64,000 nucleotides of DNA. Origin: Winogradskyella sp. J14-2 (GTDB lineage: Bacteria > Bacteroidota > Bacteroidia > Flavobacteriales > Flavobacteriaceae). Position 1 is the stretch's first letter, and the number at the start of each line of letters is the position of its first letter. Below the pieces are notes generated by a model. The model searched no databases and was not told the DNA's origin. It saw only the letters and a program-made list of their open reading frames with translations. Location of the stretch: NCBI RefSeq assembly GCF_001971725.1, contig NZ_CP019388.1, positions 1,178,001 through 1,242,000 of the forward strand. Direction: 5' to 3'. Both the position numbers and the translations under genes were made by a program. Positions 19,267 through 26,883 of the stretch are shown here, piece after piece.

Positions 19267-19674
19267 ATGATACGAAAAGGAATGAAATTATATAGTATAC
19301 TTTTTGGTGTTTGCCCAAAATGTCATCAAGAATCTATGTATGTAAATACAAATCCTTATGTGATTTCTAAGGTTATAAAAATGCATGATCACTGTTCTCA
19401 TTGCAATACTAAATACCAGATGGAACCTTCTTTTTTTTATGGATCTATGTATGTGAGTTATGGTGTAGGTATTGCTTTTGCGGTTGCTGCGTTTATAACA
19501 ACTTACATAATCTTTGAAACCTCAATTACAACAGCATTTATTAGTATTGTACTAACCTTAGCGCTCTTATTTCCTGTGATTATGAGACTTTCTAGAAATA
19601 TTTGGATTAATATTTTTATGAAATACGATAAAGAGTTGGCTCACAATGTTGCAAAGTCGCAAAGCAAAGATTAG
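19267..19674 (+). CDS. DUF983 family membrane protein
   Basis: This 135-residue protein has an N-terminal zinc-ribbon-like portion with two CxxC motifs (CPKC at about 18-21 and CSHC near 44-47). The family motif EPSFFYGSMYVSYG follows. Two hydrophobic segments lie at about 67-90 and 96-113. DUF983 proteins are small inner-membrane proteins of unknown function. The gene is divergent from the ABC-F gene and convergent with the FAD oxidoreductase gene, with heptamer repeats lying between the two stops. Confidence 0.88.
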   Translation: MIRKGMKLYSILFGVCPKCHQESMYVNTNPYVISKVIKMHDHCSHCNTKYQMEPSFFYGSMYVSYGVGIAFAVAAFITTYIIFETSITTAFISIVLTLALLFPVIMRLSRNIWINIFMKYDKELAHNVAKSQSKD

Positions 19675-19706
19675 TTATCTAGCCGCGATTAATCACGAAA
19701 GCAGCG

Positions 19707-19731
19707 TACTGTCTACTGTCTACTGTCTACT
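19707..19731. repeat. Heptamer tandem repeat (TACTGTC)
   Basis: Three full copies of TACTGTC and a partial TACT lie in the gap between the stop of the DUF983 gene and the stop of the convergent FAD oxidoreductase gene, overlapping the latter's stop codon. A second seven-base repeat with a different unit lies in an equivalent position at 48485-48532. Confidence 0.9.
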
Positions 19732-20773
19732 AAGCAAACCTATCGATGTTAATCTCTAAATCTAAAGGCTCGTTATTTTCTATAAAATGGTAAAGCTTAT
19801 CGGCCACATAAGGTGCGATCATAACACCTCTAGTACCCAATCCGTTTAATACGTATAAATTTTGATGTTCAGGATGTCTTCCGACCAAAGGCCTTCTATC
19901 TCTTACCGTTGGACGTATACCTGCTAAGTGTTGAACGACTTCAAAATCACATCTTAAAAACGTCTTAAGTTTAGAAATAAGTTCTTGTTTACCCTCTTCT
20001 GTAGGTTGGTTGGTTTTATCTGCCCAATTATAGGTTGCTCCAACAGCATATAAGTCATTTTCTATAGGAATAATGAAGACCGAAGACTTTACTCCGTAGT
20101 CAATATTAAGTTTTGGTGCTTTAATAATTAAAACTTCACCTTTTGTGCCATTTAAAGGAATTTGATTGAAGTAAGGGTTTTTCTTTACACCAAAACCTTC
20201 TGCAAAAACTATTTGTTGAGTTTCTATATCACCATATATCAGACTATAAGGTAAAACTTGTAGTTTTTCATAGATAAAACTAGATTCATTAAGACTTTTA
20301 ATTTGTTTTAGATAATCCTTGTAAGCGTCTATGAGTGCATTAGTATCTAAGCGACCTGCGTGTAGCACCTCACCAAATCCAAATGGTGCGTCTATAGCGT
20401 CATTATTATTTTTAACTAATTCTGTTGAAAGAAATGGTTCTAGTTTCGGTTTGTCGGAAGCACTAAACCATAGGTTTTGCTCTTCAATTGAAGAAAATCT
20501 TCTAAGAATTCTAAGTTTATAGTCAATTTTTATACTTAAATCTTGTTCAATTTTATTGTAAACAGGCAATGCAATATCTAACTGCTCTTTTGCCTTCCAA
20601 ACCTCTGAAAACCGTTTTAAAATTACAGGGTTATATAAACCTGCAGCCACAATAGATGACTGCTGTGAACCATCATCAAAAACAATAAATGATTTATTGT
20701 TAGTTCGTAGCTGCTCACAAAAGGCGATACTAGCTAAACCACAACCTACTATGATATAATCAACTTGTTTCAC
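19730..20773 (-). CDS. FAD-dependent oxidoreductase (DAO family)
   Basis: The protein has 347 residues from a GTG at 20773. A longer frame to 20836 begins inside the gldN terminator hairpin and adds no recognisable sequence, whereas the GTG reading starts just before the dinucleotide-binding strand (KQVDYIIVGCGLASI). A second conserved block near the end reads GLGTRGVMIAPYVADKL, as in amino-acid oxidase/glycine oxidase-like proteins. PNLYVLNG-type text (HQNLYVLNGLG) precedes it. No membrane segment or signal is seen. The substrate is unknown; amine or amino-acid oxidation is the family's usual chemistry. It is convergent with the DUF983 gene. Confidence 0.85.
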   Translation of the reverse strand: MKQVDYIIVGCGLASIAFCEQLRTNNKSFIVFDDGSQQSSIVAAGLYNPVILKRFSEVWKAKEQLDIALPVYNKIEQDLSIKIDYKLRILRRFSSIEEQNLWFSASDKPKLEPFLSTELVKNNNDAIDAPFGFGEVLHAGRLDTNALIDAYKDYLKQIKSLNESSFIYEKLQVLPYSLIYGDIETQQIVFAEGFGVKKNPYFNQIPLNGTKGEVLIIKAPKLNIDYGVKSSVFIIPIENDLYAVGATYNWADKTNQPTEEGKQELISKLKTFLRCDFEVVQHLAGIRPTVRDRRPLVGRHPEHQNLYVLNGLGTRGVMIAPYVADKLYHFIENNEPLDLEINIDRFA

Positions 20774-20823
20774 ATTTGCGAAATTATCAAAAAGATCCTT
20801 GCCCACGCAGTAATGATAGAAAT

Positions 20824-20854
20824 AAAAAACGCCCACTTAATAAGTGAGCGTTTT
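20824..20854 (-). terminator. Intrinsic terminator of the gldKLMN operon
   Basis: On the minus strand AACGCTCACTT pairs with AAGTGGGCGTT (one mismatch), followed by a U-run (A-run 20824-20829). It lies 20 bases beyond the gldN stop and closes the gliding operon. Confidence 0.87.
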
Positions 20855-20873
20855 CTTTTATATTTTAGAGTTA

Positions 20874-21782
20874 TTAGTAACTCCACATATCTTGTTCAAA
20901 ATCTCTGATCTTATCTTTGATACGCTCAGATTCTAATAATTGCATTAACGCATTATCTGCAACATACTCCTTAACTTCTCTGTCTCCATAAACATTCTCT
21001 TCCTTATAGATGATTCCGTGGAAACGTCTACTATTGAGTAAGTGGTCGAAAGAAATTGGAGAAGCACTATTATCATTGTTGAATGCTTTAGCTTCGTGTA
21101 AAATATCTCTTACCTCTGGGAAGAATACCCAAAACATAGGAATTGGTGCTTTTTGACTTTCGTCTTCAGAATCTATAAAGTTAACATCTGGTGCTGCTGG
21201 TGCAATACCAAGAATACGATATTTCAACTCTCCTTGACGCTTATCAAAATACCATAGCCCTTTAATTAAATAAGAACTGATATCTGCTGGTTCAATGTTT
21301 CTTTCTATAACATATTCTTCTGGGACTTCGTCTTCGCCTACACCATAGGTATTCATGTATTCAATACCTGCATCTGTTATTTTTCTCATTTTTAGAGCAG
21401 CTTCAATATCCTTAAGCGTACGCTCCTCTGTAAAATAAGAATCACCATAAATCCTGGAAATCATACCACTTTCGATATTTTCCATTAAAACCTTATATAA
21501 AGACTTACGATCATCCCCAAGATTTCCTTCTACAGGGAAGTATAACGGGAAATTTACACGCTCGTCTAGTACAACTTTTTCCCAAATCATTTTTGAGAAT
21601 AAGATGTCTCTATCACCTACATAACCATACTCTAGAGGCTCATCGTTATCTAAAAGCAATTCAGCTTCAGTCTTCATACCTATTTCTTCAGGTATTTTTG
21701 CGTTTAGGATATTAGCCTGAGCTATAGCACTATTTGCAGCTAAAACCATTAATCCAGTATATATAAAGCTTTTAAATTTCAT
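20874..21782 (-). CDS. gldN: GldN, type IX secretion/gliding core protein
   Basis: The protein has 302 residues and a signal peptide (MKFKSFIYTGLMVLAANS, then AIAQ). It is mostly acidic and soluble, with stretches typical of GldN/PorN (DRDILFSKMIWEKVVLDERVN is the region at about 57-77, and FFPEVRDILHEA). In the T9SS, GldN binds the GldK ring in the periplasm next to the outer membrane. It is the last gene of gldK-L-M-N, 60 bases after gldM, and is followed by a strong terminator. Identity rests on gene order and sequence together. Confidence 0.95.
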   Translation of the reverse strand: MKFKSFIYTGLMVLAANSAIAQANILNAKIPEEIGMKTEAELLLDNDEPLEYGYVGDRDILFSKMIWEKVVLDERVNFPLYFPVEGNLGDDRKSLYKVLMENIESGMISRIYGDSYFTEERTLKDIEAALKMRKITDAGIEYMNTYGVGEDEVPEEYVIERNIEPADISSYLIKGLWYFDKRQGELKYRILGIAPAAPDVNFIDSEDESQKAPIPMFWVFFPEVRDILHEAKAFNNDNSASPISFDHLLNSRRFHGIIYKEENVYGDREVKEYVADNALMQLLESERIKDKIRDFEQDMWSY

Positions 21783-21842
21783 CTTATTGTTATTTGGGTT
21801 TCTTTCTTTTTTAACGTTGCTAAAACTAATTAATTGTTTCTG

Positions 21843-23429
21843 CTAGTTACTTGTAACTTCAACAATTACTGGTGAAACGTTTTTTAGCCTGTACGTTGTG
21901 TTACCTTGGATTCTTGCCTTAATATCAAAAATTGTAATATTATCGCCTCGTCTCGCTTTTTGAATAGCAGACTTAGCTTGAGCATTCATTTTTGTACCCA
22001 CAACACTAATTGTAGGCTGACCAGGAACTCTCATTTTAAACGAAGTTACCTCGATTGGTAAATCGAATACAAAATCGTCTAATTTTGCAGCAACAGTACC
22101 TATCTCTACATTACGCTTTGGTAACTTTACTACACCTGTTTGCCCTGCTATTACACCTGTTGGCGCAGGAATATCTTTAATTCTAAAGGTTTTTCGATCG
22201 CTTACTTTTGAGCCATCATCTAAAGTACCTGTAACGTTTATAGTTACCTCACTACCAGTTCCCGGATTCATAACATACTTACCTGCACCACTTACTGGTT
22301 TTAATCCTATACCACTAGCTTGTACTTTGTTATCTGCAATACCAGCGAATGAAATAGTCATTGGATTGGCAACTCCACGATAGACAACATTCATCTTATC
22401 TGCAGAAATTGTAGCAGAATTTGGTCTTGGTACGACTACGTACTTTCCACTAAAGTTAATCGGCAATTCTTCACCTTTTTCTAAGAAAGTAAATTGTCCA
22501 TTAATATCATGCTCACCAACGTTACCTACTGTAAATTCTATTCTAGCAGCTCCGGTTGAGTCTATTGCACCTTCTCTGTTCATATCTAAATCAGTATCAC
22601 CAACCTTAAGCTTTGTTGGAGTTACGTTAGCATACTTACCTAAAACTACAGATCCAGTAAACTTTTCACCAGCAAAAAATGCATTCTTATCTGGTATAAC
22701 GATAGCTGTATAGTTTTTTAAAGATGTAGCTTCATCAACTGTATTTCCTAAAAACACATTGTATAAATTTGCTTCAGTTGCTTTGATATCGTTTTGCATT
22801 GCTGTAAGCTTAGTGTAAGAAGCTACAGCTGGAAATCCTTTAAAATTATAATCTAACCAGGTTTGTTTTTTACCGTCATTATTTTGAACGTCTGCAGTAC
22901 TAAAACGACGCTCTAAGTTTTCTTTTGCTGGATTGTAAGCTACATCATCGCCTAACAGCTGCTTAATATCTGCTTTGTACTTATTAATTCTGTCTACGAA
23001 TGCTTGTCCTTCTTTAGTCATACGATCTCCTGTAAACCAATACTCGTCTAAAGCATCGCCTTTGTCCATTTCTTCGGCCGGTAATTCGCCTTCTTCTTTA
23101 AATTTCTCAGCGTAATTTCCCTTATTTAAAATCATTGCCTTTTGGGACTCTAAATAGCTGAAAAACTCGTTGGATATAGAGCTCACTTTCTGAGCATTAT
23201 TGTAAGCCACTCCAAAGTCTTTTGGCTTCTCACTAGCTTGTTTCTCTAAGCCTTTTAAAAGGGTCGTGTTTGATGCAACCGCTAGTTCATTTGCATTTTC
23301 AAATTTTGTATTAAATAAACTGAAAGCAGATAATATCTCTTTACTTGTTGTCATCGCAATCATAGCGATAAACACCAAGTACATTAAGTTAATCATTTTC
23401 TGTCTTGCAGATAATTTTCCTCCTGCCAT
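21843..23429 (-). CDS. gldM: GldM, type IX secretion motor shaft protein
   Basis: The protein has 528 residues. Its N-terminus MAGGKLSARQKMINLMYLVF carries the single membrane helix (about 13-31) that assembles with GldL to form the proton-driven motor. A helical region of about 35-220 is followed by beta-rich domains (about 225-520) that span the periplasm and reach the GldK-GldN ring. The length and the opening sequence are characteristic of GldM/PorM. The gene is 50 bases after gldL and 60 before gldN in the same operon. Confidence 0.97.
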   Translation of the reverse strand: MAGGKLSARQKMINLMYLVFIAMIAMTTSKEILSAFSLFNTKFENANELAVASNTTLLKGLEKQASEKPKDFGVAYNNAQKVSSISNEFFSYLESQKAMILNKGNYAEKFKEEGELPAEEMDKGDALDEYWFTGDRMTKEGQAFVDRINKYKADIKQLLGDDVAYNPAKENLERRFSTADVQNNDGKKQTWLDYNFKGFPAVASYTKLTAMQNDIKATEANLYNVFLGNTVDEATSLKNYTAIVIPDKNAFFAGEKFTGSVVLGKYANVTPTKLKVGDTDLDMNREGAIDSTGAARIEFTVGNVGEHDINGQFTFLEKGEELPINFSGKYVVVPRPNSATISADKMNVVYRGVANPMTISFAGIADNKVQASGIGLKPVSGAGKYVMNPGTGSEVTINVTGTLDDGSKVSDRKTFRIKDIPAPTGVIAGQTGVVKLPKRNVEIGTVAAKLDDFVFDLPIEVTSFKMRVPGQPTISVVGTKMNAQAKSAIQKARRGDNITIFDIKARIQGNTTYRLKNVSPVIVEVTSN

Positions 23430-23479
23430 TGTAAATTAGTTTTTAAATGTTAATTAATTAAATTGGTTATAAAAACTAA

Positions 23480-24112
23480 TTAGTTTTTGTTCATTGCAGA
23501 TAGCATTCCGCCATACACACCATTTAATGATGAAAGGTTTGATGCTAAAGAGGCCATTTGCTCTTTTAACTTTTGCGCATTCTCTACAGCTTCTTCATTT
23601 ATTGCAGCTTGACGATTTGCACTTTCCATTTGCACTTTGTACAGACTGTTTAAAGACTCCATTTGAGCTGCTGCTAGAGATAATTCTTCGCCATATTTCT
23701 TTTGCGCTGCAATAGAATCTACTGTTGGGCTAATACCTTTGGCTGCACCTTCAAAGTTTTTAATGCTATTTCCCAAACTTGCCATTAATTCACCATCAAT
23801 TTTAGCTTCTTTTAATAAGTTATCTAATTTTTTTGATAATAATCCTTCAGCATCTTTTGGCTCTTCTTTTTTCTTTTTCCCTAAAGATTGACCACCTGCT
23901 AATTCTGGGTATACTAAAGACCAATCTAAATCAGCTTGTTGTCTTTCAAAAGCTGAGTAAGTAAATACCAAGGCTTCAACAACCATACCAATCGTTAGGA
24001 TTAAAGAGCCGTAAGGCCAGTGCTGGATTTTAAATAATGCTCCAACAATTACAATTGCTGCTCCCAATCCGTAGACCATGTTTGTTACTGTGATTTTACC
24101 TTTCTGTGCCAT
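23480..24112 (-). CDS. gldL: GldL, type IX secretion motor membrane protein
   Basis: The protein has 210 residues. Two membrane helices lie at about 10-28 and 34-55 (GLGAAIVIVGALFKIQHWPYG bridges them), followed by a cytoplasmic helical tail from about 80 to 210. This matches GldL/PorL, which together with GldM forms the rotary motor powering gliding and type IX secretion. A glutamate in the second helix (VVEALVFTYSAF) corresponds to the position thought to carry protons. The gene lies between gldK and gldM with short gaps, typical of the family's order. Confidence 0.97.
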   Translation of the reverse strand: MAQKGKITVTNMVYGLGAAIVIVGALFKIQHWPYGSLILTIGMVVEALVFTYSAFERQQADLDWSLVYPELAGGQSLGKKKKEEPKDAEGLLSKKLDNLLKEAKIDGELMASLGNSIKNFEGAAKGISPTVDSIAAQKKYGEELSLAAAQMESLNSLYKVQMESANRQAAINEEAVENAQKLKEQMASLASNLSSLNGVYGGMLSAMNKN

Positions 24113-24197
24113 AATTTGTTTAGTTTTTTTAGTTTAAGTTAATGGATGATAACTTAAGTAGGTTAATTTAATTTGGGTTATTGTTTTTTAGTTTAGT

Positions 24198-25550
24198 TTA
24201 GTTCGTCGCTGCATTTTTAGTTACTTCAGTACCCATGTAGTCTTGTACTGTTCTAAAACCGATATAACTTCGAGCTGAGTCCGCATACTCATAATCTCTA
24301 GAACTTACCTGTAAGAAATAAGCAACATCTTTCCAAGATCCACCTCTTACAACCTTACGAGAATTTTGAGGATCATTTACATTTGGATTTATAGTTGACA
24401 TGTATTCGTATGAAGCAGGATCGTAAGAACCATTTACCCACTCTGACACATTGCCCGCCATGTTGTACAAATTAAAGTCATTTGGATCATAAGCATCTGC
24501 TTCTACAGTATATAATGCTTGGTCAGCTGCATAATCACCTCTTAATGGTTTAAAGTTTGCCATAAAGCAACCTCTATCATTTTTAGTGTAAGGTCCACCC
24601 CACGGATATGAAGCTCCTTGTAAACCTCCACGAGCAGCATATTCCCATTCCGCTTCGGATGGTAATCTATAAGAATTTACTGGCTGCTTTCCTTTGCTCT
24701 TTTGATAACTATTATGCTTTAAGGTTCTCCATTGGCAAAATGCTTGGGCTTGTTTCCAAGACACACCTACAACTGGATATCCGTCGTATGCAGAGTGCCA
24801 GAAATAGTCATTATGCATCGGCTCATTGTAAGAATAAGCAAAATCTCTAATCCAAGCTGTAGTATCTGGATACACCTCAACCTCTTCTTGTTCTATTACT
24901 TCAGAGCGTTTAAGGCTTCTATCTTTTGCAGCCTTGGCAATGTCCATATATGTATATTGAAATTTAAACTGTTTTACATCCCAAGTTCTCTGTCCGTTAT
25001 AAGACTCTTCTAATGGCAAATACATACCATCCATAACCTCGGCATATAGCTCATCTGGATATTCATCAGTATCGTAAATCAATTCTACATCATGGTTTAT
25101 CTTTCGTTGTTCGTTACCATAAGTATTTAGCATATAGCTTTCATAGGCATTAAGATTGGCTGGATCTGAATCTAAATATGCAAACTCGCCAATATCTCCA
25201 TTACCTGGTGTTTTACCTTCTAAATCTGCCATTTCAGCAAGTTTAAGCCTCAAAATAGAATCTCTTACCCAAAATACAAATTGTCTGTACTCGCTATTTG
25301 TAATCTCAGTTTCGTCCATGTAAAATGCACGTACAGTAGCAGTTTTTGTAGGAGCATCTTGAACACCGGCAATATCGTCATCTGATTTACCCATTATAAA
25401 AGCCCCTCCAGGAACTAAAGTCATACCATAAGGCTTTTCTGGGTGCCATTTTTTACCACTAACACCTACTAATTGTCCGCGGTCTCCAGAATTACAACTG
25501 GCAACCAAAACCAATACAGTGGTAAGTAAAATAAATCTCTTAATATTCAT
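24198..25550 (-). CDS. gldK: GldK, type IX secretion outer-membrane lipoprotein
   Basis: The protein has 450 residues and a lipoprotein signal (LVASC, cysteine at about 19). Most of it is a formylglycine-generating-enzyme/sulfatase-modifying fold: GMTLVPGGAFIMGKSDD at about 43-59, YRLPSEAEWEYAARGG near 293-308, NMAGNVSEWV, VVRGGSWKD and YIGFR. In GldK the fold is structural rather than enzymatic; with GldN it forms the ring under the outer membrane. It is the first gene of gldK-L-M-N and has its own promoter at 25593-25623. Confidence 0.97.
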   Translation of the reverse strand: MNIKRFILLTTVLVLVASCNSGDRGQLVGVSGKKWHPEKPYGMTLVPGGAFIMGKSDDDIAGVQDAPTKTATVRAFYMDETEITNSEYRQFVFWVRDSILRLKLAEMADLEGKTPGNGDIGEFAYLDSDPANLNAYESYMLNTYGNEQRKINHDVELIYDTDEYPDELYAEVMDGMYLPLEESYNGQRTWDVKQFKFQYTYMDIAKAAKDRSLKRSEVIEQEEVEVYPDTTAWIRDFAYSYNEPMHNDYFWHSAYDGYPVVGVSWKQAQAFCQWRTLKHNSYQKSKGKQPVNSYRLPSEAEWEYAARGGLQGASYPWGGPYTKNDRGCFMANFKPLRGDYAADQALYTVEADAYDPNDFNLYNMAGNVSEWVNGSYDPASYEYMSTINPNVNDPQNSRKVVRGGSWKDVAYFLQVSSRDYEYADSARSYIGFRTVQDYMGTEVTKNAATN

Positions 25551-25592
25551 AGTAACTCGAGGTTAAATTAGTCGTCTTAAAATTTAAGGTCG

Positions 25593-25623
25593 TAAACATA
25601 TTTATATATTTTCTAAAAAACAA
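25593..25623 (-). promoter_or_regulatory. Promoter of gldKLMN
   Basis: On the minus strand TTG (25623-25621) is separated by 20 bases from TATGTTTA (25600-25593), one mismatch from TAnnTTTG. It lies 43 bases before the gldK ATG in a 160-base gap. Confidence 0.6.
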
Positions 25624-25710
25624 CTTTTTTCGATTTTTTTTTGCATTTCGTCCTTAAAAAATGCATTTCGTCGATATATAAAATGTTAAATTATCGATTA
25701 AGTGTTCTTT

Positions 25711-26877
25711 TTAAAAGCTGTTCTTCCTATAGGCTTTATACCAACGTTCTGGTAGTTCACCCTGAGTAGCAAGCAGATAATCAGCATGCATGCATGGTAA
25801 TAACGTATGCTTTTTTAATTTATTATTAACATCTGGTAAAAAAGGAATTTCTATCCACCAACGCCCTGTTTTTAAACTTTTAAAGAATATGAGTTCATCA
25901 TCTTCTACTAAGACATTATACTTCTGAAACTCTTTTTCATTATTAAAATTATCATCTTTAACCCTACAGTTAACGCCTTCTACAAAATACCAAATCATTT
26001 GCGCAATTAGCATTGAGGAAGATGAGTCGTTTTTGGAGTTGCTGTATTCATAAATACCAAAAGAAGAGACCTTGTTACTTATGCCTGCATAGCGTGTAAT
26101 GGCACAAATTTCCTTTCCAGAAAACCCATTGGGTGAATATTTTAGGTTATCACTTACCTCAGCAGCTCTTATAGACTTTAGATCAATAGAAACTATATGA
26201 GCATCTCTTAATAATGGTTCTACTTTGTGTATATCAGCAGATATTTCGCCTAAACGATACGACTCAAAGTATAACTTCTCCATAAGGTCTATTTCTTCTT
26301 GTGAATTAAAGTAGGTTTGATATCCTATAGTAGAATAGTTAAAGAGGTTATATGGCTCTTCTACAATAATTTTACCAACATAACTATTATTTCTTATAGG
26401 CAGATTTGCATCGCCCAGATCAAAATTGGTATCTACATTAACAACGTTAACCATTGGCATTAAACTATCGTAAGCGCGGTAATTGGCATAAGTTAAGTCT
26501 TGGCTTCCACCGAGTATAATTGGTATGATATTTTTTTCAACTAAAACCGAAATCGCAGTGCGGATGGCATAATAGGTATCTTCTACAGATTCGCCAGGTA
26601 ATATATCTCCCAGGTCTGCAATAGCTGTACTCCAATTTCCGGGAAATAGAGTGTAGAGGGTTTTTCTTATTGAATCGAAATTAATATGCGCTCCTATATA
26701 ATTAACATCGTTTCGATTTTCTAAAACTCCGATGAGGGCTAATTGTACATCGTCTAAATCGGGAATACCATTTTGCTTTGAATGAATTTTGATTTTTTTT
26801 CCGAGCGCTTGCTGCGCTAGTAGTTCTGAGTGAGCTAAAACCGCGTCTGAAACAGGCGTTAAAAAATTAAAATTCAT
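25711..26877 (-). CDS. Ureohydrolase (arginase/formimidoylglutamase) fold protein, probably non-catalytic
   Basis: The 388-residue protein aligns by motif with the arginase superfamily, but the metal site is damaged. The GGDHS motif reads GGSQD (G123-D127), so the histidine is Q126. The DAHxD motif reads DTNFD (D149-D153), so its histidine is N151. The SxDxDxxDP motif reads SIDLKSIR, so the second aspartate is K234. Three of the six usual manganese ligands are thus replaced. D149, D153 and D232 remain. It follows topA after six bases and ends 160 bases before gldK. Automatic annotation would call it arginase or formimidoylglutamase; I think it is a pseudoenzyme with a structural or regulatory role. 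Confidence 0.82.
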   Translation of the reverse strand: MNFNFLTPVSDAVLAHSELLAQQALGKKIKIHSKQNGIPDLDDVQLALIGVLENRNDVNYIGAHINFDSIRKTLYTLFPGNWSTAIADLGDILPGESVEDTYYAIRTAISVLVEKNIIPIILGGSQDLTYANYRAYDSLMPMVNVVNVDTNFDLGDANLPIRNNSYVGKIIVEEPYNLFNYSTIGYQTYFNSQEEIDLMEKLYFESYRLGEISADIHKVEPLLRDAHIVSIDLKSIRAAEVSDNLKYSPNGFSGKEICAITRYAGISNKVSSFGIYEYSNSKNDSSSSMLIAQMIWYFVEGVNCRVKDDNFNNEKEFQKYNVLVEDDELIFFKSLKTGRWWIEIPFLPDVNNKLKKHTLLPCMHADYLLATQGELPERWYKAYRKNSF

Positions 26878-26883
26878 ACAGTA

